A DNA stretch of 22,869 nt, from assembly GCA_910588335.1 (NCBI GenBank), contig CAJUQV010000031.1:1-22869 (forward strand), written 5' to 3'. Within the stretch, counting starts at the first letter, position 1. Every line of letters starts with the position of its first letter. Both the position numbers and the translations under genes were made by a program. Source of the DNA: an uncultured Ruminiclostridium sp. GTDB taxonomy: Bacteria; Bacillota; Clostridia; Oscillospirales; Ruminococcaceae. Positions 7,251 to 16,302 of the stretch are shown in pieces. Below the pieces are notes generated by a model. It saw only the letters and a program-made list of their open reading frames with translations, had not been told where the DNA came from and did not search any database.

Positions 7251-8522
7251 ATGAACAAATTCAGAAAAATTACGGCTCTTTCTCTGGCAGCGGCAATGCT
7301 TTGTGTATATCTGACCGGCTGCAGCGATGACGGAGCTTCGGGTGGAAAATCCAATCCTGTGGCGGTTGACGAATCGGGCGATGTGGATATGGAGGTGGCT
7401 CTTTCCTATGAAACTGATGTGGACGCATTGGTAGCAGAACTTGAGGCAAAAGAGATCGATCCTTCAAAGCCCGTTTCCGCCAATGCAAATAAAAAAACCA
7501 TAGCGGTATTTGATTATTTAAGGGAAAACAACGGTAAAAATACCATTACGGCTCAGCAAATGTTCAATACCAAACAAATGGAGGATGCGGTTTACTACAA
7601 ATATACCAAGGATCTTCCCGCCATAAAAGGATTTGACTTCATTTTTGCCACCACAAGCGGCGATTACACTCAAGTTGACGACGCTATCGAGTGGCACACA
7701 AAGTCCAGCGGTCTTATCACAATGACATGGCATTGGAACGTGCCCAAGGATATTGACAAACCGGGAATGGGCAAAGCGTTTTATTCCGATGAAATTACCA
7801 ATTTTTCTCTTATAAATGCGGTTACTCCCGGAACAAAGGAATACGAGGTAATTATTCACGACATAGACCTTATAGCCATTCAGCTCCAGCGTATGGAAGC
7901 GGCGGGCGTGCCCGTTATCTGGCGTCCTCTCCACGAAGCGTCGGGTTCGTGGTTCTGGTGGGGCGGAGTGAGCAGGGACAACAGCAGGGAGGATTCCTAT
8001 AAAAAGCTGTGGTACATCATTTTTGACCGTCTCGAAAATTATCATAAGCTTACCAACCTTATCTGGGTATGGAACGGTCAAAGTCCGAGACTTTCGGTAA
8101 GCCCCAACACATACGATATAACAGGCACAGACGTGTATCCGAGCAGCGAAGATCATTCCTGCCAATTGAGCAAATACAACGAACTTAAAAATATGACCCA
8201 TGAAGGAAAAATGCTTGCCCTTACCGAGTGCGGATATATCCCAGATATAAAGGATATGCAGGCAAATGATGCTATTTGGGTATACAGTATGCCTTGGAAC
8301 GGTGATTTTATTTACGCCGCCACCTCCTCCACTCCTACTCTCGATTCCAACGGTATGCCTCATATCAATACGGAACGTATGTCCGAGGAATTTTTAAAAG
8401 AATATATGGCGAGCGAAAACGTTATAACATGGAGTAAAATGCCGCAGTGGGACGATACTGAGAAGAATATTCCCGAAGATCTCGATTTACTATTTAAGCT
8501 GGCGGAGCTTGCGTCACGCTGA
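7251..8522 (+). CDS. GH26 beta-mannanase lipoprotein
   Basis: 423 residues. The N-terminus has a lipoprotein signal with lipobox LTGC, the lipidated cysteine being residue 24, so the enzyme should be anchored outside the membrane. The GH26 acid/base region is WRPLHEASGSWFWWG with His228-Glu229; the nucleophile is probably Glu326 in LTECGY. GH26 enzymes mostly cleave internal beta-1,4 links in mannan or glucomannan; other activities exist, so the substrate is inferred. AAAGGA lies ten bases before the ATG. It begins a plus-strand cluster with an aldose epimerase 28 bases downstream and a GH3 enzyme further on. There is no visible carbohydrate-binding module. Confidence 0.92.
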   Translation: MNKFRKITALSLAAAMLCVYLTGCSDDGASGGKSNPVAVDESGDVDMEVALSYETDVDALVAELEAKEIDPSKPVSANANKKTIAVFDYLRENNGKNTITAQQMFNTKQMEDAVYYKYTKDLPAIKGFDFIFATTSGDYTQVDDAIEWHTKSSGLITMTWHWNVPKDIDKPGMGKAFYSDEITNFSLINAVTPGTKEYEVIIHDIDLIAIQLQRMEAAGVPVIWRPLHEASGSWFWWGGVSRDNSREDSYKKLWYIIFDRLENYHKLTNLIWVWNGQSPRLSVSPNTYDITGTDVYPSSEDHSCQLSKYNELKNMTHEGKMLALTECGYIPDIKDMQANDAIWVYSMPWNGDFIYAATSSTPTLDSNGMPHINTERMSEEFLKEYMASENVITWSKMPQWDDTEKNIPEDLDLLFKLAELASR

Positions 8523-8550
8523 CTCGTTTTCAACGGAGGACTTTTTAAAA

Positions 8551-9435
8551 ATGGAAAAAACAATATCCTGTTTAAACTCAAAGGCCGTTATCAACAGTAA
8601 GGGCGCGGAGCTGAAATCGTTGATACTTGACGGAAATGAGCTTATGTGGGCGGGAAATCCGGTGTTTTGGGGAAAAACCTCGCCTGTTCTCTTTCCATCG
8701 GTGGGCGGTCTTAAAGGAGGAAAAACCATCATTGACGGGATAGAATATCATATGACCAAGCATGGCTTTGCCCGCGACAATGAATTTGAGATTTCACACG
8801 TGAATGACGGCAAAGAAAATAATACAGCGCGTTTTTCACTTCATGAAACCGGGGAAACCTTAAAAATGTTTCCTTTTAAATTTTCTTTTGCAATGCAGTA
8901 TCAACTGACCGAAAACAAGCTGGAAATTATTTACGAGGTAGTTAACAACACCTCGGTGCCCATGCCGTTCTGTATAGGTGCTCATCCCGCTTTTGCCTGC
9001 CCCGCGAAAGGGAAGCGCTTTGAAGATTACAGGCTGGTGTTTCAGGAAAGAGAAACGGTGTGCAGTCCGGTGTTGGACGTAAAGACGAGGCTGTTTAAGG
9101 AAAACGGCTCGGTGTGGAGATTGAAAAATAGCTGTGAATGTCCTTTGTCCTATTCATTGTTTGACAATGACGTGCTTTATTTCAGGGGCATTGTTTCCAA
9201 AAGCGTAAGCTTGCTGGACGATGAAAACAAGGGAATAAAGCTTTCATGGGACGGTTTTTCATCCTTGGGGGTATGGACTCCTGCGGGAATGAACGCCGAA
9301 TTTGTCTGCATAGAGCCTTGGTGCGGCTGCGACGATTACGAAAATTGCAGCGGCGACTTCAGGGATAAGCCAGAAATACAGACCTGTCTGCCCGGCGCTT
9401 CCAAATACTACGCTCTAACTATAGAAACGGTATAG
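8551..9435 (+). CDS. Aldose 1-epimerase family protein (LacX-like)
   Basis: 294 residues from the ATG at 8551 with GGAGGA ten bases upstream; a longer TTG start at 8509 overlaps the mannanase gene and is unlikely. Family signatures are GKTSPVLFPSVGGLKGG, TKHGFARDNEFEI, CIGAHPAFACP with the conserved histidine, and IEPWCGCDD near the C-terminus. The family interconverts alpha and beta anomers of free sugars in the cytoplasm; no signal peptide is present. Its place 28 bases after the mannanase suggests it acts on hexoses released from manno-oligosaccharides. The exact sugar is not deducible. Confidence 0.88.
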   Translation: MEKTISCLNSKAVINSKGAELKSLILDGNELMWAGNPVFWGKTSPVLFPSVGGLKGGKTIIDGIEYHMTKHGFARDNEFEISHVNDGKENNTARFSLHETGETLKMFPFKFSFAMQYQLTENKLEIIYEVVNNTSVPMPFCIGAHPAFACPAKGKRFEDYRLVFQERETVCSPVLDVKTRLFKENGSVWRLKNSCECPLSYSLFDNDVLYFRGIVSKSVSLLDDENKGIKLSWDGFSSLGVWTPAGMNAEFVCIEPWCGCDDYENCSGDFRDKPEIQTCLPGASKYYALTIETV

Positions 9436-9468
9436 TTAATATTTGATATTTTTTATAAGGAAACGAGA

Positions 9469-10263
9469 ATGATATATTACACCGAAGCGGCATTTGATAA
9501 GTTGGATACAAATCCTTTCGGCGGAGTATCCTATGATGAAAGTTGGATTTTGCTGCGTTTAACGGATCAAGGAGATTTTTATTTAACAACGGGAAACGGA
9601 GGACACAGGCTTTTTCAATTTGTTCTCAACAAAAAAAGTCCTCACTGGCAGTATCATTTTATGGATTTTATCGAATATGAAAGCCGTTTGGGAAAAAATA
9701 TAATTGTCGCCGCCCATAAAGACGATATTGAGGAAGCCGAAAAAGTATATTCGGGACACAATATAGGAGATAAATATCTTCGTAAATATGAAAAACCGTT
9801 TCTGGTGCATTCCACCGACGCGGAATCGTATAAAAAGATTGTAAAATGCGGCTGTCTTAAGTCGTGGAATCTTCTAAAATCAGAAAATTCAATTGGAGAA
9901 AGCGAGCCTATCGGGAAGCTTCTCGGCGATCCCGAAGATTACAGCGACTATATTATGTTCAGCGACGGCGGATACTTTAATGAGCTTGTGGTAATGTCAA
10001 AACAGAAAGGAGAAATATCTTCGGATGTCAATGCTGAGTACAGAGCGGGAGCAAGAATGTATTTCAGCGCCGAAAGAATCGCCGCTGACGGTTTGCTTCT
10101 GCGCGATGGAGCCCATTTGAAGGTACGAAGGACTCTTGCCTTGAAAAAATATCTTGTATGGACGGCAACGCCAAAAATTCTGGGAATATCGGAAATAACC
10201 ACTCCCCGTGAATTCGGCGAAAAAGCCGATAATTGTTTTTTTGAATTTATTAAGCGAACATAG
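9469..10263 (+). CDS. Unknown 264-residue protein, possible ADP-ribosyltransferase-like segment
   Basis: Not confidently recognised. AAGGA precedes the ATG at 9469 and it follows the epimerase by 33 bases, so it is in the same operon. It has no signal peptide or membrane segment. Residues about 110-135 (FLVHSTDAESYKKIVKCGCL) resemble the first strand-helix of the ADP-ribosyltransferase/KptA fold (H-x-T ... I ... G-x-L). The later block YSDYIMFSDGGYFNELVVMS, EYRAGARMYFSAERIAADGL and LLRDGAHLKV looks highly conserved in style. I recall similar unannotated proteins in gut Clostridia but cannot verify it. The fold suggestion is a hypothesis; an unrelated enzyme is equally possible. Confidence 0.75.
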   Translation: MIYYTEAAFDKLDTNPFGGVSYDESWILLRLTDQGDFYLTTGNGGHRLFQFVLNKKSPHWQYHFMDFIEYESRLGKNIIVAAHKDDIEEAEKVYSGHNIGDKYLRKYEKPFLVHSTDAESYKKIVKCGCLKSWNLLKSENSIGESEPIGKLLGDPEDYSDYIMFSDGGYFNELVVMSKQKGEISSDVNAEYRAGARMYFSAERIAADGLLLRDGAHLKVRRTLALKKYLVWTATPKILGISEITTPREFGEKADNCFFEFIKRT

Positions 10264-10286
10264 CTAAAACGACGAGACTTTAATTT

Positions 10287-10429
10287 ATTGTTCCCCCTAA
10301 CGAAACCTTGCCGCAAAAAAAATCTCTGCGTAAAAAAACTCGCAATATGAGCATAATGCTACTCTTTTTTCCTTGATATTTTTTATGTTTTCCTACGTTT
10401 TGTGGCAAGGTTTCATTGGGAGAGCAATG
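10287..10429. mobile_element. MITE-like element with ~31-bp terminal inverted repeats
   Basis: The left end at 10287-10317 and the inverted right end at 10398-10429 match over about 31 positions with roughly four substitutions and one gap. The shared core is GAAACCTTGCC followed by CAAAA. The centre (about 10352-10362) is an 11-bp palindrome AGCATAATGCT. There is no transposase and no clear target-site duplication. It separates the unknown 264-residue gene from the small membrane protein gene, whose start lies directly past the right end. Confidence 0.7.
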
Positions 10430-10437
10430 AGAAAGTG

Positions 10438-10842
10438 ATGGAAATGAGAATGAAAAAGAAAAATATAATTTTACATATTGTTTCATTTTGTATCCTTTGT
10501 GTCGGATTCGTACTGTGTAGGTTTGTATTTGTGGATTTTCACGGTATGTATCAATGGCCAAAAATTTTGTTTTATTTCGGTTTATTGGTTATAGTCGCAT
10601 CCTTTTTCTTTAAAGGAAAGATAACCCCGCTCTGTACGTCCTTTGCATATCTTGTCGGGTTTGCGTGGGGTGCGATTTTACAGACTGACGGCGTTGACCC
10701 CGGAGGCGGAAGAACCAATAACCTATGGATTATCTGGACGGTCGTATTTATATGTATTGTTATAATATCCGTTCTGACCGAATTAATCATAAATATAAAA
10801 CAAAAAATAAAACACAAATCAGATAAAGAGTTAAAAAATTAA
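10438..10842 (+). CDS. Small four-helix membrane protein, unknown function
   Basis: 134 residues from the ATG at 10438 (MEMRMKKKN); later in-frame ATGs at 10444 and 10450 are also possible and no ribosome site is decisive. A longer GTG start at 10402 would lie inside the MITE right arm. Four hydrophobic segments are visible (IILHIVSFCILCVGFVLCRF; ILFYFGLLVIVASFFF; LCTSFAYLVGFAWGAIL; LWIIWTVVFICIVIISVLT), followed by a lysine-rich cytoplasmic tail. It ends 17 bases before the GH3 gene. It is unlike typical sugar permeases and I cannot assign a family. Confidence 0.75.
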   Translation: MEMRMKKKNIILHIVSFCILCVGFVLCRFVFVDFHGMYQWPKILFYFGLLVIVASFFFKGKITPLCTSFAYLVGFAWGAILQTDGVDPGGGRTNNLWIIWTVVFICIVIISVLTELIINIKQKIKHKSDKELKN

Positions 10843-10859
10843 GAAAGGTGAATATTACT

Positions 10860-13106
10860 ATGAAAAAAAGCGATATAAAAGCTCTTATTGATCAAATGAC
10901 CTTAGAGGAGAAGGTATCTCTGCTTACCGGTGCGAACGCGTGGAGCACCGTGGAAATTCCTCGATTAGGTATACCTTCAATCAATCTTTCAGACGGCCCT
11001 CACGGCTTAAGGCGCTGCGACGGTTTGGGATGGGGTGAAAGCGTACCAGCCACCTGCTTCCCTCCGGCGGTGCTGCTTGCCTGCTCGTTTGACGAGGAGC
11101 TTGCGAAAAAGCAGGGTATGGCATTGGGCGAGGAAGCGCAGGCACAGGACGTACAGATTGTTCTCGGCCCCGCCAATAACATAAAGCGTTCTCCGCTGGG
11201 CGGGCGCTGCTTTGAGTATTGCTCTGAGGATCCCGTTTTGTCGGGGCATATTTCCGCGGGAGTTATCGACGGAATACAGTCTAAAAAGGTAGGCACGGCT
11301 TTGAAGCATTTTGCCTGCAACAGTCAGGAAACCGAGCGCTTTGTTATTAACGAGATTATAGACGAACGTGCCCTTAGGGAGATTTATCTGGCGAGCTTTG
11401 AGTATCCCGTGAAAAAAGCTAAGCCCACATCCGTTATGTGCGCCTACAATAAGGTAAACGGCGATTACTGTTCTCAGCATAAGTGGCTTCTTACCGATGT
11501 TCTCCGCAACGAATGGGGCTTTAAGGGATTTGTAATGTCCGACTGGGGCGCGGTGGACAACAGGGCGCAGGGCGTTTACGCTGGTCTTGAGCTGGAAATG
11601 CCCGGAACAGGCGAGGAAAACAAACGCGAGTTGATTAACGCTGTAAACGGAGAGCGCGTATCAATGCACTCCGCCGACCCGAAATTCAAAAACAAGCTCA
11701 CTGTTTTCCAGATAAACAAAGCTGTTATGCGCCTGCTGGAGGTTGTATTTGCCCTTCATGAAAAGAAGAACGGAAAGCTCTGCGATTATTCAAAGCATCA
11801 CAAAACTGCGGTAGAAATCGCCCGCGAAAGCATGGTGCTGCTGAAAAACAACGGCGTGCTGCCCATCAAGGGCGGAAAAACGGCGGTAATAGGAGAAATG
11901 GCGGTAAATCCACGATATCAGGGCGGCGGAAGTTCTTATGTAAATGCCATAAACGTAACCAAACCCCTTGATGCGATGTCGGAATACGGCGAGGTTGAAT
12001 ATGCGCAGGGTTACAGTCTGGACGACGACAAGGATTTTGATAAAATAAACGACGCGGTTAAATTGGCGGCGGGCTGCGACCGCGCGGTAATTATATGCGG
12101 ACTCCCCCTTTCATATGAAAGCGAGGGCTACGATCGGACTCATATGGATTTACCCGAAAATCAACTCAGGCTTATCGACGAGGTAGTTCGCAAACAGCCC
12201 AACACAGTTATAGTTCTATGCAACGGCTCACCCGTGGCGATGCCTTTTGTGGGCAAAGTAAACGGCATACTTGAAGCTTATCTGGGCGGGGAAGGCGCGG
12301 GTGAAGCCATAGCCGACCTTCTTTACGGTAAAGTCAACCCCTGCGGAAAATTGGCGGAAAGCTTCCCGCAGTATCTGGAGCACAATCCTTCTTACGGAAA
12401 TTTCCCCGGCGAAAACGGCAAAGTTTGCTATTCTGAGGGAATTTATGTAGGCTACCGCTGGTACGAAAAGCACAATATACCCACTCTCTTTCCCTTTGGC
12501 TTCGGTTTGTCATATACCGCGTTCAGATATGACGAAATCGAGTTGTCCGAAACCGAAGCGGGCGAAAACGATGAAATTACCGTTACCGTGACCCTATCCA
12601 ACACGGGAGACATGGATGGCAAGGAGATAGTACAGCTTTACGTTAAGGAAAATTCCCCCCGCGTTTCCCGTCCTGTAAAGGAATTGAAAGGCTTTAAAAA
12701 GATATGGATAAAAGCGGGCGAATCGGAAAAGGTGACTTTCACTCTTGACAGACGCTGCTTTGCTTATTGGGACGATGAAATCCACGATTGGCGAGTGGAC
12801 GGCGGAAAATTCACCGTGCTGGTCGGCGGAAGCAGTGACAATTGTCCGTTAAGCGCCTGTGTTGACATCAAGGCAAAGGAATATTTCAGACCTCTCACCG
12901 TTCATACCACTTACAGCGAACTAAAATTTCATCCGAAAAGAGAGAGTTTTATTAAAGAGATACTTTCAATTACCGGAGAGGAGTTTAAGGAAACTCTCGA
13001 TAATCAGCCCTCCGACTGGCCGTTAAGGACGATGGTGTCAATGTGCAGCACAAAGATTACATTGGCAAATCTGGTGGATATTATCGACGATATAAACGGT
13101 AAATAA
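10860..13106 (+). CDS. GH3 beta-glycosidase, intracellular
   Basis: 748 residues from the ATG at 10860, with AAAGGTG upstream; a GTG at 10848 is part of that ribosome site. The N-terminal TIM-barrel domain has LSDGPHGLR, ALKHFACNSQE and the nucleophile aspartate in FVMSDWGAV (Asp228). The second domain carries RESMVLLKNNGVLPI and GGGSS. A fibronectin-III-like domain follows (NTGDMDGKEIVQLYVKE, then SRPVKELKGFKK). A further tail of about 80 residues (WPLRTMVSM near the end) is of the type seen in rumen and gut Clostridia. No signal peptide, so it should hydrolyse imported oligosaccharides from the non-reducing end. Beta-glucosidase is the usual call; beta-mannosidase or xylosidase activity cannot be excluded. 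Confidence 0.92.
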   Translation: MKKSDIKALIDQMTLEEKVSLLTGANAWSTVEIPRLGIPSINLSDGPHGLRRCDGLGWGESVPATCFPPAVLLACSFDEELAKKQGMALGEEAQAQDVQIVLGPANNIKRSPLGGRCFEYCSEDPVLSGHISAGVIDGIQSKKVGTALKHFACNSQETERFVINEIIDERALREIYLASFEYPVKKAKPTSVMCAYNKVNGDYCSQHKWLLTDVLRNEWGFKGFVMSDWGAVDNRAQGVYAGLELEMPGTGEENKRELINAVNGERVSMHSADPKFKNKLTVFQINKAVMRLLEVVFALHEKKNGKLCDYSKHHKTAVEIARESMVLLKNNGVLPIKGGKTAVIGEMAVNPRYQGGGSSYVNAINVTKPLDAMSEYGEVEYAQGYSLDDDKDFDKINDAVKLAAGCDRAVIICGLPLSYESEGYDRTHMDLPENQLRLIDEVVRKQPNTVIVLCNGSPVAMPFVGKVNGILEAYLGGEGAGEAIADLLYGKVNPCGKLAESFPQYLEHNPSYGNFPGENGKVCYSEGIYVGYRWYEKHNIPTLFPFGFGLSYTAFRYDEIELSETEAGENDEITVTVTLSNTGDMDGKEIVQLYVKENSPRVSRPVKELKGFKKIWIKAGESEKVTFTLDRRCFAYWDDEIHDWRVDGGKFTVLVGGSSDNCPLSACVDIKAKEYFRPLTVHTTYSELKFHPKRESFIKEILSITGEEFKETLDNQPSDWPLRTMVSMCSTKITLANLVDIIDDINGK

Positions 13107-13113
13107 TAAGAAC

Positions 13114-13140
13114 GAATATGTTCGCATAGGAATAGGTTCT
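13114..13140 (+). repeat. 27-bp intergenic motif, copy 1
   Basis: The motif GAAyx-TGTTCG-xxTAGG-AATAGGTTCT recurs at 18899-18925 with 23 of 27 positions identical. This copy lies just after the GH3 stop. Its ends can pair weakly. Function is unknown. Confidence 0.6.
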
Positions 13141-13361
13141 ATAGCAATCCAACAAAAGTTTAATCTATACAGAAATAACCAATCCACACCAAATAATCCG
13201 AAGCGTAAATCATCGAAAACGCAAGCATAATAGCATCAGGTACGTGTATTGAAACAAAGATGGAATTTATCATGGGTAAATTATGATAGACCGCAGTCAT
13301 TTGACCGTATTACTCTTTCCACAATGTAAAATACAATCTATTCATAAAGGGGGATATTATT

Positions 13362-14048
13362 ATGATGAAAGCACTACTTGCAATTATTGCGGCAATGCTG
13401 TTGATATCTTTATCTGCCTGCGGCACTGAACCCGAATCGGAGTTTGCAAACAACCTGACTGACACGGCTGAAAACAGATTTTTGAATTATGATTTCAGTG
13501 CAGTTTCCTCTCCCGTAAAACTCAATGAAGTTGCTGTGCCTGTAAAAACGGTGTTACCGACGGCCTACCATTTTGCAGATTATAATGAACCAAAGAGCGT
13601 GAATGATATTATGAGAAATGTAACCCAAGTTGGTGTAATAACAATAACAGGCACAGAATCATTTCAGGTTTTAACATGTGATTCCGACCTTGACAACATG
13701 ATTGCCGAAAAGGCCGGAACAGAAAGTATTATTAAGGGTACCGTTTTTGAAGCGCAGGTGCTTTACTCATTAGCAGGAGGGATTGAAGACGGACAATCCA
13801 TAAAAATCTACTATCCTGCCGGTGATTGGGGTGTGGAATTAGCAGAAGGAGAGGATTATCTTGTCACTTTGTCTGAGTGGGGTGATTCATATAAGTTAAC
13901 CCGTTCTATGAACAGCGTTTTTGATATTGATGAGAATTTTGTAATTACCTCACAGTCAAGTATGGCATTTCCTGCAAAATTCAATGGACTATCATTAGCC
14001 GATGCTTCATATTTGCTTTGTAATAACTTTGGTGTTGATTTGTTATGA
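13362..14048 (+). CDS. Unknown lipoprotein
   Basis: 228 residues. AAAGGGGG lies nine bases before the ATG at 13362. The signal sequence ends in lipobox LSAC with cysteine 20, so the protein should be lipid-anchored on the outer face of the membrane. The mature part is beta-rich; GTVFEAQVLYSLAGGIEDGQ, then IKIYYPAGDWGVEL and EGEDYLVTLSEWGDSYKLT look like an OB-fold-type domain seen in some secreted Clostridia proteins. I do not recognise a family and no catalytic motif is visible. It is preceded by 255 bases with no gene and followed by structured non-coding DNA, so it is probably transcribed alone. Confidence 0.85.
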   Translation: MMKALLAIIAAMLLISLSACGTEPESEFANNLTDTAENRFLNYDFSAVSSPVKLNEVAVPVKTVLPTAYHFADYNEPKSVNDIMRNVTQVGVITITGTESFQVLTCDSDLDNMIAEKAGTESIIKGTVFEAQVLYSLAGGIEDGQSIKIYYPAGDWGVELAEGEDYLVTLSEWGDSYKLTRSMNSVFDIDENFVITSQSSMAFPAKFNGLSLADASYLLCNNFGVDLL

Positions 14049-14086
14049 AGGGAATTGCAATAAACAACATACTTTAGCCTTAACTG

Positions 14087-14160
14087 TATAATAATGTAAA
14101 AAAGTATTATTATAATATGTTGAATCTATTACCTGTCATTTTTTTAAAATGGCAGGTAAT
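14087..14160. other. Two stem-loops after the lipoprotein gene
   Basis: The first stem-loop has arms TATAATAAT (14087-14095) and ATTATTATA (14106-14114). The second has 15-bp arms at 14128-14142 and 14146-14160 around a TTT loop, including ACCTGTCATTTT pairing with AAAATGGCAGGT. Neither is followed by a T-run on the plus strand, so termination here is uncertain, but the second hairpin is very stable and probably protects or ends the lipoprotein message. Confidence 0.6.
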
Positions 14161-14183
14161 AATTATGTATTGTGGGGGAACTT

Positions 14184-14423
14184 ATGTTATCAATTGCTTT
14201 AAATCGTAAATTTAAAAATTACATTCATAATTTTATTTTTTTATCAACATTGATTTCATAAGCAGCTATAGGTTATACACATCATACTTTAACAATTTGG
14301 GTGATTTGGTTTTTGGTGTATATGTTAAATGTATGTTGGATTGCTATAAAAAACATGAATCGTGATCCCGTTAAAATCGGTGTCACGATTTTTTATGTAA
14401 TATTTTGGGACGAGCCGAAGTAA
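14184..14423 (+). pseudogene. Small membrane-protein ORF interrupted by TAA
   Basis: An ATG at 14184 behind GGGGG opens a frame (LNRKFKNYIHNFIFLSTLIS) that meets TAA at 14259-14261. The same frame then stays open for 53 codons with hydrophobic, protein-like sequence (TIWVIWFLVYMLNVCWIAIK, then NMNRDPVKIG) up to TAA at 14421. A nonsense mutation in an old 78-residue membrane protein is one reading. The terminator at 14353-14397 lies inside its 3' part, which argues against it being functional. Confidence 0.35.
14353..14397 (+). terminator. Intrinsic terminator upstream of feoB
   Basis: AATCGTGA pairs with TCACGATT, with an inner CCG/CGG pairing, and a TTTTTAT run follows. It insulates feoB from the upstream lipoprotein region. 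Confidence 0.7.
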
Positions 14424-14455
14424 AATGTACAAAAAATAAAAAAGGAATGATCCGT

Positions 14456-16273
14456 ATGCTGAACATAGCGCTTATAGGCAATCCCAACAGCGGCAAAACC
14501 ACGGTATTCAACGCCCTCACGGGAGCAAAGGAATATGTTGGAAACCGCGCGGGAGTTACCGTGGAGGAGAAAAAGGGTAAACTTAAAGGCGACCCTAACG
14601 TAATTGTAACCGATCTTCCGGGTATATATTCTTTAAGTCCCTATACCAAAGAGGAAATAATTACCGAACGGTATCTGAATGAAAACAGGCCTGATGTAAT
14701 AATAAACGTGGCCGACGCCTCAAGTCCCGAAAGGAGCCTGTATTTAACCCTTCAACTGGCGGAGAAGGGAATACCGATGGTTTTAATGCTGAATATGACC
14801 GACTTTGCAGAAAAAAATGGGATATTTATCGACGAAGAAGCGCTGTCCGCCCTGCTTAACATAAAAACGGTAAAAGCCTCGGCGGCGAAAGGGAAAGGAC
14901 TTACGGAAACTCTGGAAGCCGCGCGTAAGGCGTCGAAAGAGCCTTTTTCTCCATATATGGAGTACCGTAAGGGAAAAACATACGGCTCGGTTTCTCAGAC
15001 GTCCGAAGAAAAGCAAATAAAGGAACGCTACGATTATATAGAAGAGCTGATAAAAATATGCGTGACGAAAACGAAGAACGGAATCGGATTTACCGAAAAA
15101 GCCGATCGTTTTTTGTGTGGAAAATATACCGCTTTTCCTTGTTTTTTTGCGATAATGACTTTGGTGTACTTTTTGTCGGCAGGTCCCGCAGGTTCTTTTT
15201 TAAGCTCCGCGCTGACTGATTTTACAGTGGGTTATCTTGGCGAAGCGGCAAGGGAGTTTATGATATCCGTAAACGCCGCCCCGTGGGTGATGAGTCTTGT
15301 ATGTGACGGAATAGTAGGAGGCGCGGGTACGGTGATCGGATTTTTGCCTCAGCTTACGCTTCTGTTTTTTATGCTGGCGCTGCTTGAGGACTTGGGATAT
15401 ATGGCGAGAGTGGCCTTTATAATGGACAGACTTTTTCGCTTTTTCGGGCTTTCGGGGAAGTCGGTTATACCTATGATCATTGCCACGGGCTGCGGCGTTC
15501 CCGCGGTAATGTCCTCCCGCACCGTAGACGATCCCGCCAAGCGGCGAATGACGATTATAACCTCAACATTTATGCCATGCGGCGCGAAGCTGCCCGTCAT
15601 TTCCATGATATCCACACTGTTTTTTGACGGTAAGTGGTGGACGGCTCCGCTGTGCTATGGCATAGGGGTAACGGCCGTCCTTCTTTCCGGACTTATGCTT
15701 AAAAAAACGCTTTTGTTCGCCGATGAGGGCGCGCCATTTATAATGGAGCTTCCCCAATACCGTCTTCCTCTTATAAAAAATATCGCAAAGACGGTTTACG
15801 ACCGTTCTTTTTCCTTTGTCAAAAGGGCGGGTTCGGTGATATTGATTGCGTCTCTTGCTATTTGGTTTTTTTCCGGCTATAAAATAACCTCTTTCGGAAT
15901 ATCCCCCGTTTCCGATATGTCCGAAAGCATTCTCGGTGTTTTGGGGGCGGGAATATCGGTGCTGTTTCGCCCGCTAGGCTTCGGTGACTGGCGCGCCGCG
16001 GTAGCCACGCTTATGGGATTGCTTGCAAAAGAAGAGATAGTCGGGGTATTCGGAGTTGTGGGAGGTGCGGAAAACGTATTTTCCGGTTCGGCGGAAGCGT
16101 TTTCATTCTTGATTTTTAACCTGCTGTGTACTCCCTGTATGGCGGCGTCGGCGGCCATAGGGAAAGAAATGAACAGCTTTAAGTGGACGGCTTTTGCGCT
16201 GCTGTATCAGTCATGCTTTGCATACGCGGCGTCTTTCCTGATATACCGTATAGGGCTTTTAATTGTAAAATGA
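14456..16273 (+). CDS. feoB: Ferrous iron transporter FeoB
   Basis: 605 residues from the ATG at 14456, with AAAGGA nine bases upstream; a longer TTG frame from 14405 has no ribosome site. The N-terminal G domain has G1 GNPNSGKT (residues 8-15), G3 DLPG (53-56), G4 NMTD (112-115) and a G5-like SAAKGKG. The membrane part starts near residue 225 and has the paired Gate motifs, including GLSGKSVIPMIIATGCGVPA. FeoB imports Fe2+ across the cytoplasmic membrane with GTP-dependent control. It is shorter than the 773-residue E. coli protein, as in many Clostridia. No feoA or feoC is adjacent, and no Fur-type site could be identified by eye. Confidence 0.95.
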   Translation: MLNIALIGNPNSGKTTVFNALTGAKEYVGNRAGVTVEEKKGKLKGDPNVIVTDLPGIYSLSPYTKEEIITERYLNENRPDVIINVADASSPERSLYLTLQLAEKGIPMVLMLNMTDFAEKNGIFIDEEALSALLNIKTVKASAAKGKGLTETLEAARKASKEPFSPYMEYRKGKTYGSVSQTSEEKQIKERYDYIEELIKICVTKTKNGIGFTEKADRFLCGKYTAFPCFFAIMTLVYFLSAGPAGSFLSSALTDFTVGYLGEAAREFMISVNAAPWVMSLVCDGIVGGAGTVIGFLPQLTLLFFMLALLEDLGYMARVAFIMDRLFRFFGLSGKSVIPMIIATGCGVPAVMSSRTVDDPAKRRMTIITSTFMPCGAKLPVISMISTLFFDGKWWTAPLCYGIGVTAVLLSGLMLKKTLLFADEGAPFIMELPQYRLPLIKNIAKTVYDRSFSFVKRAGSVILIASLAIWFFSGYKITSFGISPVSDMSESILGVLGAGISVLFRPLGFGDWRAAVATLMGLLAKEEIVGVFGVVGGAENVFSGSAEAFSFLIFNLLCTPCMAASAAIGKEMNSFKWTAFALLYQSCFAYAASFLIYRIGLLIVK

Positions 16274-16302
16274 CTGATTTCAAAAAAATTCCTGTTTTCC
16301 CC

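Noticed and set aside
7518..8363. Long minus-strand open frame of 281 codons inside the mannanase gene
   Set aside because: It lies wholly antisense to a clear GH26 gene and has no family features; it is a by-product of codon bias.
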